The notes beneath the pieces are model-generated. The model worked only from the letters and a program-made list of their open reading frames with translations. It did no database searches and had not been told where the DNA came from. Shown one piece after another: positions 43,856-54,500 of a stretch of 64,000 nucleotides of DNA. The stretch spans positions 1,184,501 to 1,248,500 of the forward strand of contig NZ_CP120717.1 of the NCBI RefSeq assembly GCF_032883915.1, read 5' to 3'. The DNA is from Endozoicomonas sp. 8E. Lineage in GTDB: Bacteria; Pseudomonadota; Gammaproteobacteria; Pseudomonadales; Endozoicomonadaceae. The translations under genes and the position numbers were made by a program. Each line of letters begins with the position of its first letter. Position 1 is the stretch's first letter.

Positions 43856-46800
43856 TCACGTATCCAATGATTCACACAGCGAGTTCAAATTCACAGTGTT
43901 CAAAAACTCTTCGGCAATGGTTGTCAGCTCGTCGGATTTGAGCACCAGAGCGTTACTGGCATCGAGTGCCTGCCGTAAGTAAGAATTCTCAATAGATTTC
44001 TCAAAACTATCAGGACCTATAGGGCCTATGATTCTAGACATCATTGCATGCAGTTCATGGGGTGAAGATGGATCATGAGCGCCATAGTCCCTATGATGGT
44101 TAGCATGTATGGAAATTTTGCCCCAACAATGTGTTAAACGACCACCTTTCGAGTGTGTCACTCCATACAGGTAATGACTGAAGGCCTGCTCAATTGCCTG
44201 GCAGCATTTCATATGTAAATCACAGAAAGACCAATTGTCCCTGGGTGACAACTTAAGGGACTTTATAATGGGCTGGTGCTTGCTTTCGATATCATGCTTT
44301 TTTTGCTTACGTTCTTCTTGAGTCAGGCATTGCTCATCCAATGCCTTCAGAGCGTCCCGGAGTTGTTTTTCCATCGCCTCATATTGCTTGTATTGTTCCC
44401 ATAACCGCTTCAAGTCCGGGCTATTCTCTGCTTTTACTTCCATCAGGGCTCTGTGTTTTTTATTGAAGACTGTGACTCCCCACGAAGGCCGCCCCAGGGT
44501 AATCACCGGACGGTGGTTTGCGTTGACCGAGGTTAACTGCATAAATGCAGGTTCTTGCAGCAACATTCGTTCTATATTCGGAACTCCCTCAGGTACGTCT
44601 GTCCAGTTGTAGTCCACGATTGAGCGGGCAATTTTATCTTCAAGGAATCGCGAAAACCCACCATGAGAATGAGTGACCAACAGGGCACTATTTTCTTCCC
44701 TCATGAAAAGCTCATATCTTAACTGCCATCTCTGGCTGATTTTTTCCCCGGACAACACAGTCCGATACCACTTTTTCAGGCAATTAGTGGCTTGAGCCTT
44801 CAGTTCATCGATGTCTCTCAGGCGCATTAATAACTGATAATGTTCATCGGCTCCCATAATCCCGTTATCATAAACCGGCACTGGGTCCAGCCAACCCGAT
44901 GCCAGAGCCTCACGGGCAAAGTGAATAACCGATGGTTTGGCCAAGTGACTGTTTTTCAGTATTTTTACCATTGAACACAACCATTCGAGATGGTTTGCAT
45001 TGGTATGATTAATCATTATTGGATGGAGTAACTTAAGTTGTTTGGTGACCTGATCTTCATCGCTGTTGGACAATATTTGCACGACTGCCTCTGACATCGT
45101 ATCGCGGTCAGGGGAGTCGCCATAGTCCCCAGCACCGACCAATTTCCCCATGTTATACTTTTTTGCCTCTGTCTTTAGCGACGTTATAACTGAGACGCCC
45201 ATGGAAAAACTGGCTAAATCTTTCTCTTTCCAAAGGTTCTTTACAATGTTGAAAGGATGTAGATCTTTGTTTGCCAATGCCCCGAATGTCTCAATGGCTT
45301 TGTTCAGTGCTTCAAGGTTGATGCCAATGGCTTTAGACAGAGCTTGCTGTTGTGTTAAATCAGCTTCTTTCAGAAGACTCTTCAGGAGTTTCTTAATCTT
45401 GTTTGACTGAGTATTAAAATCAATGCCCCTGCTGATGGGCTGGAATTCAGATTTTATTTCTGTTACCCGTGCAGGCCCCCCGCCCAAATTTGCTGACTTC
45501 CAGGTTTGGCCCCCATCTTCGGAATACTCAGCAAAGCTGTGGATAAAGTTTGTAATGCTCCGACATGGAATCCCAAAATAACGACAAAAAGCGACAAAAA
45601 CAGGTGTACGATGTTTACAGTAACCTTGCCGCTGTGTTACCAGAAAGTGAAAGAAATTTTCGTCTCTCTCTGGTTTGGTTTTACCGGAAAACTGTTTGCA
45701 ATAGTCCTTGATCGCCTCAATGCGTTGCGACCTGTTTTCAGCCTTTATGATTTTCAGCAAAGGCACCTGTATTTCCGTTGGCTGCTGCTCGATGTTTTCA
45801 AACAGTTTGTCCAGTACGGCTTTCATCCCTTTTGAACAGCGGGTGTCAAAACCTGCTGGTTGGACTTTTATGCCCGGTTCCCTGGATTCTACGACATAAG
45901 CAATCTTTATACTCTGGTTGGCTCTGTCCCCGGCAATAAACAGTTTGTGCAGCCCGGTATATCGATCCCTGACCAGGGTGTATGGCACATCAGGTTCTAT
46001 GCGCAAGGCCACGATATAGTCGTCAGGCGTCAGGCTTGGCAATGCACATTGACCGTACTTTAATTGCATCTCAAAGGTTGCCAGGGTTTGATTTTTAGCT
46101 AATGTCACCGGTTGGTCATGCTCTGGTAACAGCTCAGGTGTGAGCAGTTCCATCCCCTGAAGATACTTATCACCAATATCGATCCTCTTGATATTGCCCC
46201 CAGCCGTCACAAATATATCCTGTACTCTAAGTCGATACATCTGGGAAGGAAGTTTCTCCGTTTTAAAAACTTTATAATCCTCAAGTTTTGGCCCCGCCAG
46301 AGCCTCGTAGTTCGTTATCTGGTCCAATGCCCTGGTCTTTTTCTCTTCGACTTCCGGATCGTATTGTTCAAAAGCACTATCAGCTGATGCTTCCTTAATA
46401 AATTCGTCCAGCGAATGGTTCGGCAGATTACTTATCTCATGCCAGAACGCTGGCCACCATTGAACTGCCTTGGCGTTCCATAACCTTATCCGCTTATCGG
46501 CCTCCTGAAGATAAGGCAGGGAAGCCGGCGTTTTCAGCGCCTGCTCCTCTTCTTTCGTCATGGAGAATACGCTGTTGGCATCCACGCCTTTCTTGCCAAA
46601 CTCTCGATCAAACCAGCTTTTCTGCCAGTGTCGATAAAGTGCGCGGGTGAGAATATCGTCGGACTCATCCGGCTTCAGGGAAAGTCCGGATGCCTGCCAT
46701 TGGGCCTGAGCGAACCTTTTGATGATTTCTGTTTTGGCGTCCTCTTCACTCAGATCATCCTTAAAACAGATTTCATGGTTTTTTACATCAATGCTGTTGC

Positions 46801-49800
46801 TATCACTGCTTCGTATCAACCAGGGACGACCAATGTCCGGTAACGTTTTGTTGAACCAATGGCTCAGTTTAACAGCAAGTCCTCCCCCGCCCATGGCGGA
46901 ACCGGATGACTTTGGCAGTTTCTGCAACGATATTTTGGCTGCCATCAGATAAAGCCGGTAGTGCTGATTGAGGCATTGATGAAGTGCGTTTTCGGTAAAT
47001 TTACCCCCTCTGTCTACAGCTCTGGCGACATTCTGTAAATCAAGGCTGGTGGGCTGCAACGGCAGGTTTTTCCGTTGCAGGTAAGCCCTTAAACGACAAT
47101 GTGTATCAGTCAGCTGTTTAGCCGCGATTTTCCCCTGCGGTGTCTGAGGCAACACTTTTTCGGCAATGGCCTGCAATTCTTTCTGGTTATATTGCCGGAT
47201 CGGCAAATGTCGGAAACGTCCTTTCAGCGCCGGTGACAAGGGTTTTCGCCCGCTGTATTCAGGCGGGTTGACGGTAGCAAACAGGTGGAAACCCGGATGG
47301 GCGTCACCGGCCAGAATATCGTTCAACTCACCTTCCAGGTGCTGGCTGTCGATCAGATTCATTTCCGAAATAACTACGATGCCGCCCTCTGCTTTTGCTT
47401 TCTGGATAGCCTCACACAGTCTGTCCCAAGAACAGTCACAGGCATTCAGGGGGAAGACCTCCGGCATGGATTCTCCCCGTTGCCTGGCCTCCTGTCTGAC
47501 GCTTTCAATCATCAGGTTCAGCGTGGCATCTTTACCCCGCCCGGCCGGACCTTCAATCAGCGTTGCCTGACGGCCGCCGTGTTTTATGTCGAGATGATAA
47601 GCTTGCTGAGCGCGGCTTAAATCCTGTCCCAGCCCTTGAACCAGCTCAATGACTGCCGATCCGGAGGTATCAAACTCAGGTCGTATTTCTTTGGTCAATG
47701 TTCTGAAGTCCTGCAGCATATCGGGCAGGGTGTGGTTATGAACTCTGTCGCGCAGGGTGTTGTCCGGGTGGTAACGGGCTGCAAACCAGATTTCCAATGC
47801 CAAGAGGGCATCCTGTTGATTCTCGCTGATTTCGGGACCCAGTAGATCCCGGAAACTTTGCTGGATCAAACTGTTGATTTGCTCAGGAGTCACACTGCCA
47901 ACTGCGGGCCGCGCACGATCAAGATACCAGCCCACCCAACTGCAGATGTCGGTTAAATCCCTGGGGGTAAACTCATGCTCGGGCAACAGCTCCTGGTAAT
48001 ATTGCCAAAGTGCCATCACACTCTTGGTGGCAATGTGTGCAATGTCGTTTATTTGATGCCGTTGTAAGTGATTGAGTAGAGCTGGTTCTACCACTCTGTC
48101 CCGAAGGAAAGCCTCATCCAGGCGTGGATAGTAAGCCCTGGGCAGTTTCTCTTTCAGGACCGGGTCCATCTGGCGCCCGGAGTAGTGATCGGGATTGCCG
48201 GTGAGAATTACCCGGTGTTTTGGGCTGACCCTGACAGGATGACCATTCACATAGATGCAGGGTTGCGGCTCCCATAAGCCATTCAGTGACGCCAGCAATC
48301 CGGCTCTGGCCAGGTTGGCTTCATCCAGAATCAGGGTGATATATTTTCCTCCAACATTGTCGGAAGGGGTACTGGCCCATTCCATCAGCGCCCGGTTTTG
48401 CTGCTTCATGGAACGGTCGCCGTCGGCATGTTGTTGCCACTGCCAGCGTTTCATCAGGGTTTGTTCGCTATCAGAAGGTCCAAGGGATATCACCGAAGCC
48501 TGTCCGGAAGCCTCTGCCATCCTGGCGGAAAAATAACTTTTCCCGGTGCCGGTTTCCCCCTGCAGGAATAGGACAGGAGAGTCCGCAAAGCGTTCATGGA
48601 GTCGGGATAATCGACGGCTTTCACGATCCTGCTGATTCATCTCGCCGTGATAAAGATCCCGGGCCAGTGCTGACAGGGGCATATCAGAGGAACCTTGCCA
48701 TTCCAGTGATTCAGAGAGTCGATGTTCTATGCGCTCAATACCTGCTGTGTCAGAATTCGCTGTTTCGGCAATATGAAAACAATCGCTGGCCAGAGAGTGA
48801 ATGACATCGGATCGGGTCTGCCCCGGTGGCATAGTTAACGGCAAAGATAGCCGCCAGCCAGACATCAGTGCATCCTGTAAACGTTTAATCTGTCTTGTTG
48901 GCCTTATGGTTAACGGATGATGCGGCCTGACTTTCGACTGTGTGACTTCCAACTGATACGCCATTGCAGGTCGTTGTTCTTCAGGCGTATGGGCCAGGAT
49001 CATGTTGCAGAGCCTGTTCAGGGCTTCTTTTTCAAGATATTCTGGAAATGGTCTTTTATAAGACAGTTGTAGTCCTTCAAATTGCTCGTCGTAAAAGAAT
49101 GCCGGGTCAAAGGCTCTGGCCAGTTGCCACAGGTTCTGCTGCAAAAATGTTCTATCCAACCGCTGGGAGCTATTGATGATGGCGTTTAACCGATCCGGAT
49201 CGATCCAGGGGGCTTGATCCTTATCCGGCATCTTATCTGGTAACAAGTGCCAGCAAGTAACTTTCACAAAATCACGCACTGACGGATTCTGTCTGACACC
49301 ATGGGTGATGACGCTATCGATGGCTTTGCGCCAGTGGCGAGGCAGGAGCTGTGGAGACCGGTCAACCTGCTGTGCCCGCCGGGCAGCCAGTATCAGGTTA
49401 TTTAACAGCCCTTCGGTCATTACAGGCAGGGGGTTACAAAGGTCGTCAGGTACGGTTTCAAAGGCTTCGTAAAGTTCATCAAGTGCTTGTTCTGGCAGCT
49501 CAGTCCGGGGGATACCATGTTTGGAGGCATTGATAGCCCAAAGATCGACTTCAGGACACGGACTGCCCGTGGCAACCATGGAACGAAATATGGGAGATGG
49601 GCTTTGTGCAGACTCAGGCCAGAGAGTTGTGATATGAGCCTTTGGGTACTCCTGTAATTGGCCATTGACCAGCAGAGTTTGTCCAACAAACAGGGATTCC
49701 AACTGTTGCTGAAGTGTTGGATTGCTTTCCAGCCCCCGAAAGACAACCGGCGTGCCAACGATTAATGCCTCCTGCAATTCACTTTGGTGACGCCCAAAAT

Positions 49801-51379
49801 AGGCCTTTTGTTCCGAGGTGATACGGATATTATCAAACAACTGGCTGCAACGGGTCTGCCCATTGACCTGAATGACCAAAGGAGCTTCCTTTTGATGATT
49901 GAGCCAATCACTTGCCTCAGCAGGTTGTTGATAAGTGACGGTATTGACGGTATTAGAGGTGGCGTGATGACTAATTTTTTCTTGTAGTCTGGACAGTGAG
50001 TGCTCATCTTTTTTTGTCAATCCCAGGGCTTTTGGCTGCTTGATTGAATGAGCCACCTGAAGTCGCGGCTTCAGGCCTGTGGTCTCGCGAATAGTCTGCA
50101 AAGAACCCAGCAAACGAAACCAGAGAACTTCAGTGAGTGGAGAGGTTACGGTGACCGTATCACCTGCCTGAATCTGTTCCAACAGAGAGGTATTAGGGAC
50201 TGCATAGCCTTCCGGGGCAATGGCAATCGGGTTCAGCCAATCGCCGATATTACTCTGGTTGATGATGATCGGATTTCCTGATGCATTATCAGAGCAGGAC
50301 AGACTTTGGAACAGTGAATAAAGCTCGTCCTTCCCTACCGGCGTCCGATAAAACTGAACATTGTCGGGTAACTGACAGATCTTCCCGTTGCTCTCAAAGC
50401 ATTGTTGCGCCAGCATCTGACGAATCGTCTGTTCAAAGGCCAGGTCCTGCCAGTTGGCTCCTTTCAGAATCACTCGTTGTCCGGCTCGCAGAGACTCAAG
50501 TCTGCCGGGGATGTGCTGGATTTGCCCCTGTTGATTCACGCCAGGACCGCCCAGTAGCAACTGTCGCCAGTGACTGTGCAAGTGGCAGTCGATAAGAAGG
50601 GTATTGTCGTCATCCATAGCACTTTCGATAGCACTTTCGGCAGGGGGCAATTCAGGCAATAGCGGAGGATGCTCGTCGCTGTCCATCCATGGGTCGCTGC
50701 CGGTTTTTGTGTCGAACTGCCAGGTATTGCCCGGTCGATTGATTCGCCGCCAGAAATCAGCGCCCGGTGCTTCGTCATGCTGGCCAACCGACGTCAATTG
50801 TTCAGGGGTTGCCAGAACCAGCAAAGAAACATGCTTTCCCAGGGGACGTTTCTTCCGGCTGACTTTGTCATACAGGCAGGGGTTATCCGGGTCCAGCAGA
50901 TCGTTAAATTTTGGCAGATCCTCGCTGGTGAGTTTTCGGATATCCATCACCAGGGTCAATGGCTGTGAACCTTCAAAGAGCTTGCCTGAGCGCAAAGTGT
51001 GGCGACCCTCGCCGGAAATGCTCAAGCAGCTCACCAGGTTAGCCTGTGAGAGCTCATCGGGGTGGGAAATAAGGGTGACATCGCGATTTTCATCGCAGGT
51101 CTGGTCAATTAAAAGTTGTCGAACCTCATCATCACTGGCGACAAAACGAAAATCGAAGGCATGAGCGGCCTTCTGGAGTGGGGAATTTGTTGAGGATACC
51201 GTTCTCGCAATTTCAGGCAAAGCAATGGCAGGTGACGATAGACGGAGTTGGGCTGTTACGTCACAGACCTCTGCTATTGAAGGTGAATCCTGTTTTGCTT
51301 TTTTGGCTGGCATGCTGCCATCAGGCTCTGCACTCTTAAAAACAGGCCTCTTTATTTTCCCATCCATCCGACCGTCCAT
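43856..51379 (-). CDS. Giant multi-AAA / transglutaminase-like protein, copy G (2507 residues)
   Basis: Start: ATG at 51379. This is the duplication partner of F. First AAA+ site: GETGTGKS with K947 and LDE. Second: GPAGRGKD with K1283 and ISE. The sensor-2-like motif is PTSLDL. The transglutaminase-like site is C1921, H1947 and N1964, sharing the Asp-to-Asn change with F, so the change preceded the duplication. Between about 47365 and 47512 (between Walker A and Walker B of AAA 2) the DNA suddenly differs from F at many sites and gives EVFPLNACDCSWDRLCEAI instead of KVYYLNACDCSWDKVCEAI, while both flanks are nearly identical; this looks like a gene-conversion tract. The other main difference is in the C-terminal 500 residues. 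An ESAIESAM duplication near residue 255 is shared with F. Function unknown. Confidence 0.93.
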   Translation of the reverse strand: MDGRMDGKIKRPVFKSAEPDGSMPAKKAKQDSPSIAEVCDVTAQLRLSSPAIALPEIARTVSSTNSPLQKAAHAFDFRFVASDDEVRQLLIDQTCDENRDVTLISHPDELSQANLVSCLSISGEGRHTLRSGKLFEGSQPLTLVMDIRKLTSEDLPKFNDLLDPDNPCLYDKVSRKKRPLGKHVSLLVLATPEQLTSVGQHDEAPGADFWRRINRPGNTWQFDTKTGSDPWMDSDEHPPLLPELPPAESAIESAMDDDNTLLIDCHLHSHWRQLLLGGPGVNQQGQIQHIPGRLESLRAGQRVILKGANWQDLAFEQTIRQMLAQQCFESNGKICQLPDNVQFYRTPVGKDELYSLFQSLSCSDNASGNPIIINQSNIGDWLNPIAIAPEGYAVPNTSLLEQIQAGDTVTVTSPLTEVLWFRLLGSLQTIRETTGLKPRLQVAHSIKQPKALGLTKKDEHSLSRLQEKISHHATSNTVNTVTYQQPAEASDWLNHQKEAPLVIQVNGQTRCSQLFDNIRITSEQKAYFGRHQSELQEALIVGTPVVFRGLESNPTLQQQLESLFVGQTLLVNGQLQEYPKAHITTLWPESAQSPSPIFRSMVATGSPCPEVDLWAINASKHGIPRTELPEQALDELYEAFETVPDDLCNPLPVMTEGLLNNLILAARRAQQVDRSPQLLPRHWRKAIDSVITHGVRQNPSVRDFVKVTCWHLLPDKMPDKDQAPWIDPDRLNAIINSSQRLDRTFLQQNLWQLARAFDPAFFYDEQFEGLQLSYKRPFPEYLEKEALNRLCNMILAHTPEEQRPAMAYQLEVTQSKVRPHHPLTIRPTRQIKRLQDALMSGWRLSLPLTMPPGQTRSDVIHSLASDCFHIAETANSDTAGIERIEHRLSESLEWQGSSDMPLSALARDLYHGEMNQQDRESRRLSRLHERFADSPVLFLQGETGTGKSYFSARMAEASGQASVISLGPSDSEQTLMKRWQWQQHADGDRSMKQQNRALMEWASTPSDNVGGKYITLILDEANLARAGLLASLNGLWEPQPCIYVNGHPVRVSPKHRVILTGNPDHYSGRQMDPVLKEKLPRAYYPRLDEAFLRDRVVEPALLNHLQRHQINDIAHIATKSVMALWQYYQELLPEHEFTPRDLTDICSWVGWYLDRARPAVGSVTPEQINSLIQQSFRDLLGPEISENQQDALLALEIWFAARYHPDNTLRDRVHNHTLPDMLQDFRTLTKEIRPEFDTSGSAVIELVQGLGQDLSRAQQAYHLDIKHGGRQATLIEGPAGRGKDATLNLMIESVRQEARQRGESMPEVFPLNACDCSWDRLCEAIQKAKAEGGIVVISEMNLIDSQHLEGELNDILAGDAHPGFHLFATVNPPEYSGRKPLSPALKGRFRHLPIRQYNQKELQAIAEKVLPQTPQGKIAAKQLTDTHCRLRAYLQRKNLPLQPTSLDLQNVARAVDRGGKFTENALHQCLNQHYRLYLMAAKISLQKLPKSSGSAMGGGGLAVKLSHWFNKTLPDIGRPWLIRSSDSNSIDVKNHEICFKDDLSEEDAKTEIIKRFAQAQWQASGLSLKPDESDDILTRALYRHWQKSWFDREFGKKGVDANSVFSMTKEEEQALKTPASLPYLQEADKRIRLWNAKAVQWWPAFWHEISNLPNHSLDEFIKEASADSAFEQYDPEVEEKKTRALDQITNYEALAGPKLEDYKVFKTEKLPSQMYRLRVQDIFVTAGGNIKRIDIGDKYLQGMELLTPELLPEHDQPVTLAKNQTLATFEMQLKYGQCALPSLTPDDYIVALRIEPDVPYTLVRDRYTGLHKLFIAGDRANQSIKIAYVVESREPGIKVQPAGFDTRCSKGMKAVLDKLFENIEQQPTEIQVPLLKIIKAENRSQRIEAIKDYCKQFSGKTKPERDENFFHFLVTQRQGYCKHRTPVFVAFCRYFGIPCRSITNFIHSFAEYSEDGGQTWKSANLGGGPARVTEIKSEFQPISRGIDFNTQSNKIKKLLKSLLKEADLTQQQALSKAIGINLEALNKAIETFGALANKDLHPFNIVKNLWKEKDLASFSMGVSVITSLKTEAKKYNMGKLVGAGDYGDSPDRDTMSEAVVQILSNSDEDQVTKQLKLLHPIMINHTNANHLEWLCSMVKILKNSHLAKPSVIHFAREALASGWLDPVPVYDNGIMGADEHYQLLMRLRDIDELKAQATNCLKKWYRTVLSGEKISQRWQLRYELFMREENSALLVTHSHGGFSRFLEDKIARSIVDYNWTDVPEGVPNIERMLLQEPAFMQLTSVNANHRPVITLGRPSWGVTVFNKKHRALMEVKAENSPDLKRLWEQYKQYEAMEKQLRDALKALDEQCLTQEERKQKKHDIESKHQPIIKSLKLSPRDNWSFCDLHMKCCQAIEQAFSHYLYGVTHSKGGRLTHCWGKISIHANHHRDYGAHDPSSPHELHAMMSRIIGPIGPDSFEKSIENSYLRQALDASNALVLKSDELTTIAEEFLNTVNLNSLCESLDT

Positions 51380-51470
51380 AGTCAATCTCTCTCCCTACTG
51401 CTATTTGAAGGACTGCATTGAACTTAATTGTTTAATGATTGGACTTTGGAATAGGGTTAAAGTTCCATTA
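51380..51470 (-). promoter_or_regulatory. Conserved 5' leader of copy G
   Basis: Matches the leader of F base for base over most of its length, up to a short deletion near 51472 (TTTGGAGAA missing). The G-H gap then continues with ACCTCGAAAAAATCACCATGACC, the conserved spacer motif. Confidence 0.35.
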
Positions 51471-51532
51471 TTCGTTGCCACTGAGGGAGTGAAGCCACGG
51501 ACCTCGAAAAAATCACCATGACCAAACTATGA

Positions 51533-54500
51533 TCACCTATCCAATGACTCATAAAGCGAATTCAAATTCACGCTGCTCAAAAACTCTCTGGCAATGGTTG
51601 TCAGCTCATCGGATTTGAGCACCAGCGCATGACTGGCGTAACATGCCTGCCGCAAGCAGTCAGCCTGAAGAGATTTCTGAAACTCGCAAGAGCTTTCAAT
51701 GACAGTCATCATGGCATGGAGCTCTTCTGGTGAGGATGGGTCATGAGCGCCGTAGTTGTTTTCCTCTGAGTATCCATAAATGCGAGCATTACCCCAGCAA
51801 TACGTCAGGCTTCCGCCTTTCGAGTTTGTCACTCCATAAAGATAATGACTAAAGGCCTGCTGAAGAGCTGCTCTGTTTTTGTTTTTTAAATCATTCACAA
51901 GAATTTGCTCATCAAGAGATAGCCTTAAGGGCTCTGAATTGGATTCGTATTGTTTGTTCATTGCCTTCTGTTGATTGATTTTTTGCAATGAATGCTTCAA
52001 GTCTGAGCGTTTCTCAGCGATTCCTTGTAACAGGGCTTCGACCTCTTTATCCGTCACTGTCAAGCACCAGTCCCAGTCAGGTTTCCCCAAGATAATTACC
52101 GGACGGTGGTTCGTCTTGCCCGACATTAACTTCGGAAATGCGGGGTGCTGCGCCAGCATTCGTTCTATATTCGGAATGCCCTCGGGTTCGTCCGACCAGG
52201 CTTTCTGTATGGATAAGCTGAGAATGTTCTTTTCCAGGGAGGGCGAGAAACCATCATGGCAATGAGTGACAAAAAAGGGTTTAGCATTTATCGCCAGGAA
52301 GCTTTTATAAGGCATCCGCCATATCTGGCTATTGTTTCCTCTGGACAAAAATTGCTTATACCACTTTTTCAGGCAGTGGCTGGCTTTAACCTTCAGTTCA
52401 CCAACACTGTGCAGAAGCACCAGTAGCTGATGGTGCTCATGGGCCTCTATAATGTGGCCTGCATAGGTCGGCAGCGGATCCAGCCAACCCAGTGAGAGGG
52501 CTTCCCGGGTAAAGTCAATAACCGAAGGTTTGGTCAGGTTACTGTTTTGCAGAATATGCACTATTGAACTCAACCACTCCAGAGGGTTTGCTCCACCCTG
52601 AACAACCGCTCTTGAGTGCAATAACCTGAGTTGTTCAGTGACCTGATCTTTATCGCTGTTGGACAAGATTTTTTGGACTGCCTCCGACATCGGTTTATAT
52701 TCCTGTCCCCTGTCGTCATAGACAGTACCAATCAATTGCCTCTCACCGAAGCTCAATGCTTTTGTCTCCAGTGACTCAAATATGGAGACACCCATGGAAA
52801 AACCGGTTAAACCTTTTTTCCCCCAGAGGTTCTTTAACATTTCGACAGTGCCTGGATGGGTTTCTGGCAATTTACAGTCTGTCCCAAGGGTTTTGTTCAG
52901 TTCCTCAAGACTCATGCCACAGGCTTCAGCCAGGGTTTGCTGTTGTGCTGAATCAGCACCTTTCAGGAGTCCATTCAGGAGATCCCTGGTCTTCTTTAAC
53001 TCAGTGCCTGAAGCACTGACCCTTCTTTTGGGCTGAAAGCCAGACTGGATTTTTGTTGCCTTGACAGGAGACCCGCCCAAATCCACTGACATCCAGGTTT
53101 GGCCTCCATCCAGGGAACACTCTGCAAAGTCGTGGATACGATTAGACATTTCCCGGCATGGAATCCCGAAATAACGACAAAAAGCAATAAAAACAGGCAC
53201 ACGATGACGACAGCTACCTTGCCGTTCTGTTACGAGGAATTGAAAGAAATTTTTATTCTCTTCCGGTATCGCATCACCGGAAAACTCCAGACAATAGTCC
53301 CTGATCGCCTCAATGCGTTGCGTCGTTTTTGTGGCGTTTTTTATCCTCTGCAAAGGCATCTGTACTTTGGATGGTTGTTGATTAATGTGGGTCAGAACTT
53401 CCTTCAGCACTTGTTCCATACCTTCTGAACAGCGGGCGTCAAAACGTTCTGACTCTTCTGATCGGGCTTCTTCAGCAGATGTTTTTTTGCCCGGTTCCCG
53501 GTGTTCTGTGACATAAGCAAATTGAATGTTCTGGTTGACCACGGCCTCTGGGACAGACAGCGTGTGAAGCCCGGTATATCGGTCCCTGACCAGAGCAAAT
53601 CGCAATTCGGGTTCTAGGCGCAGGGCCACGATATAGTCGTCAGGCGTCAGGCTGGGTAAGGCATATCGACCATTGTTTGATTGCATCTCAACGGTTGCTA
53701 GTGTCTGGTTTCTGGCTAATGTTACTGGCTGATCACGCTCTGGTAACCGGGCCGGTATAAGGACTTCGGCGCCCTGAATGTATTGATCATTAATACTGAT
53801 CCTTTTGATATCGCCCTGAGCAGACACACAAATATCCATTGCCCACCATCGATAAATCCCGGGGAAATGGTTCGGTAAGTCAAAAATTATATGATGTTCA
53901 CATTGAGGCTTCTCCTCGTTCTCATAGTTCGTTGTCCGGTCCAGTGCCGGAGCCTGTTCCTCGTGGGCTTCGGGAATGTACTTCTCAGGCGTTTTATCAC
54001 CGCTAATAGTCAACGCTTTGTTAACTTGTTCAGACGCTTTATCAACGCGAATAGCGGGTGCTTCCTTGATAAAATCGCCTACCAGATGGTTCGGCAGATC
54101 ACTGATCTGATGCCAGAACGCTGGCCACCATTGGACTTCACTGGCTTTCCACGTCTTTATAAGCTGATCAGCCGCCTCAAGATAGGGCTGGTTAATTAAC
54201 ATTGTCAGCGTTTGTTGCTGTTCTTCCGTCAGGGGAAATACGCTGTTAGCGTCCACGCCCGTCCGACCAAAATCACCAGTAAACCAGCGTTGCTGCCAGT
54301 GCCGGTAGAGTGCCGCGATGAGAATATCGTCCGACTCGTCCGGCTTCAGGGAAAGACCGGATGCCTGCCATCTGGCCTGAGCCACCCCTTTGATGATTTC
54401 CGTTTTGGCTTCCTCTGCAGTCGGACAAGCCTTAAAACGAATTTCATGGTGTTTTTTATCAATAGCGTTGCGATCACTGCGCCGTATCAACCACGGACGA

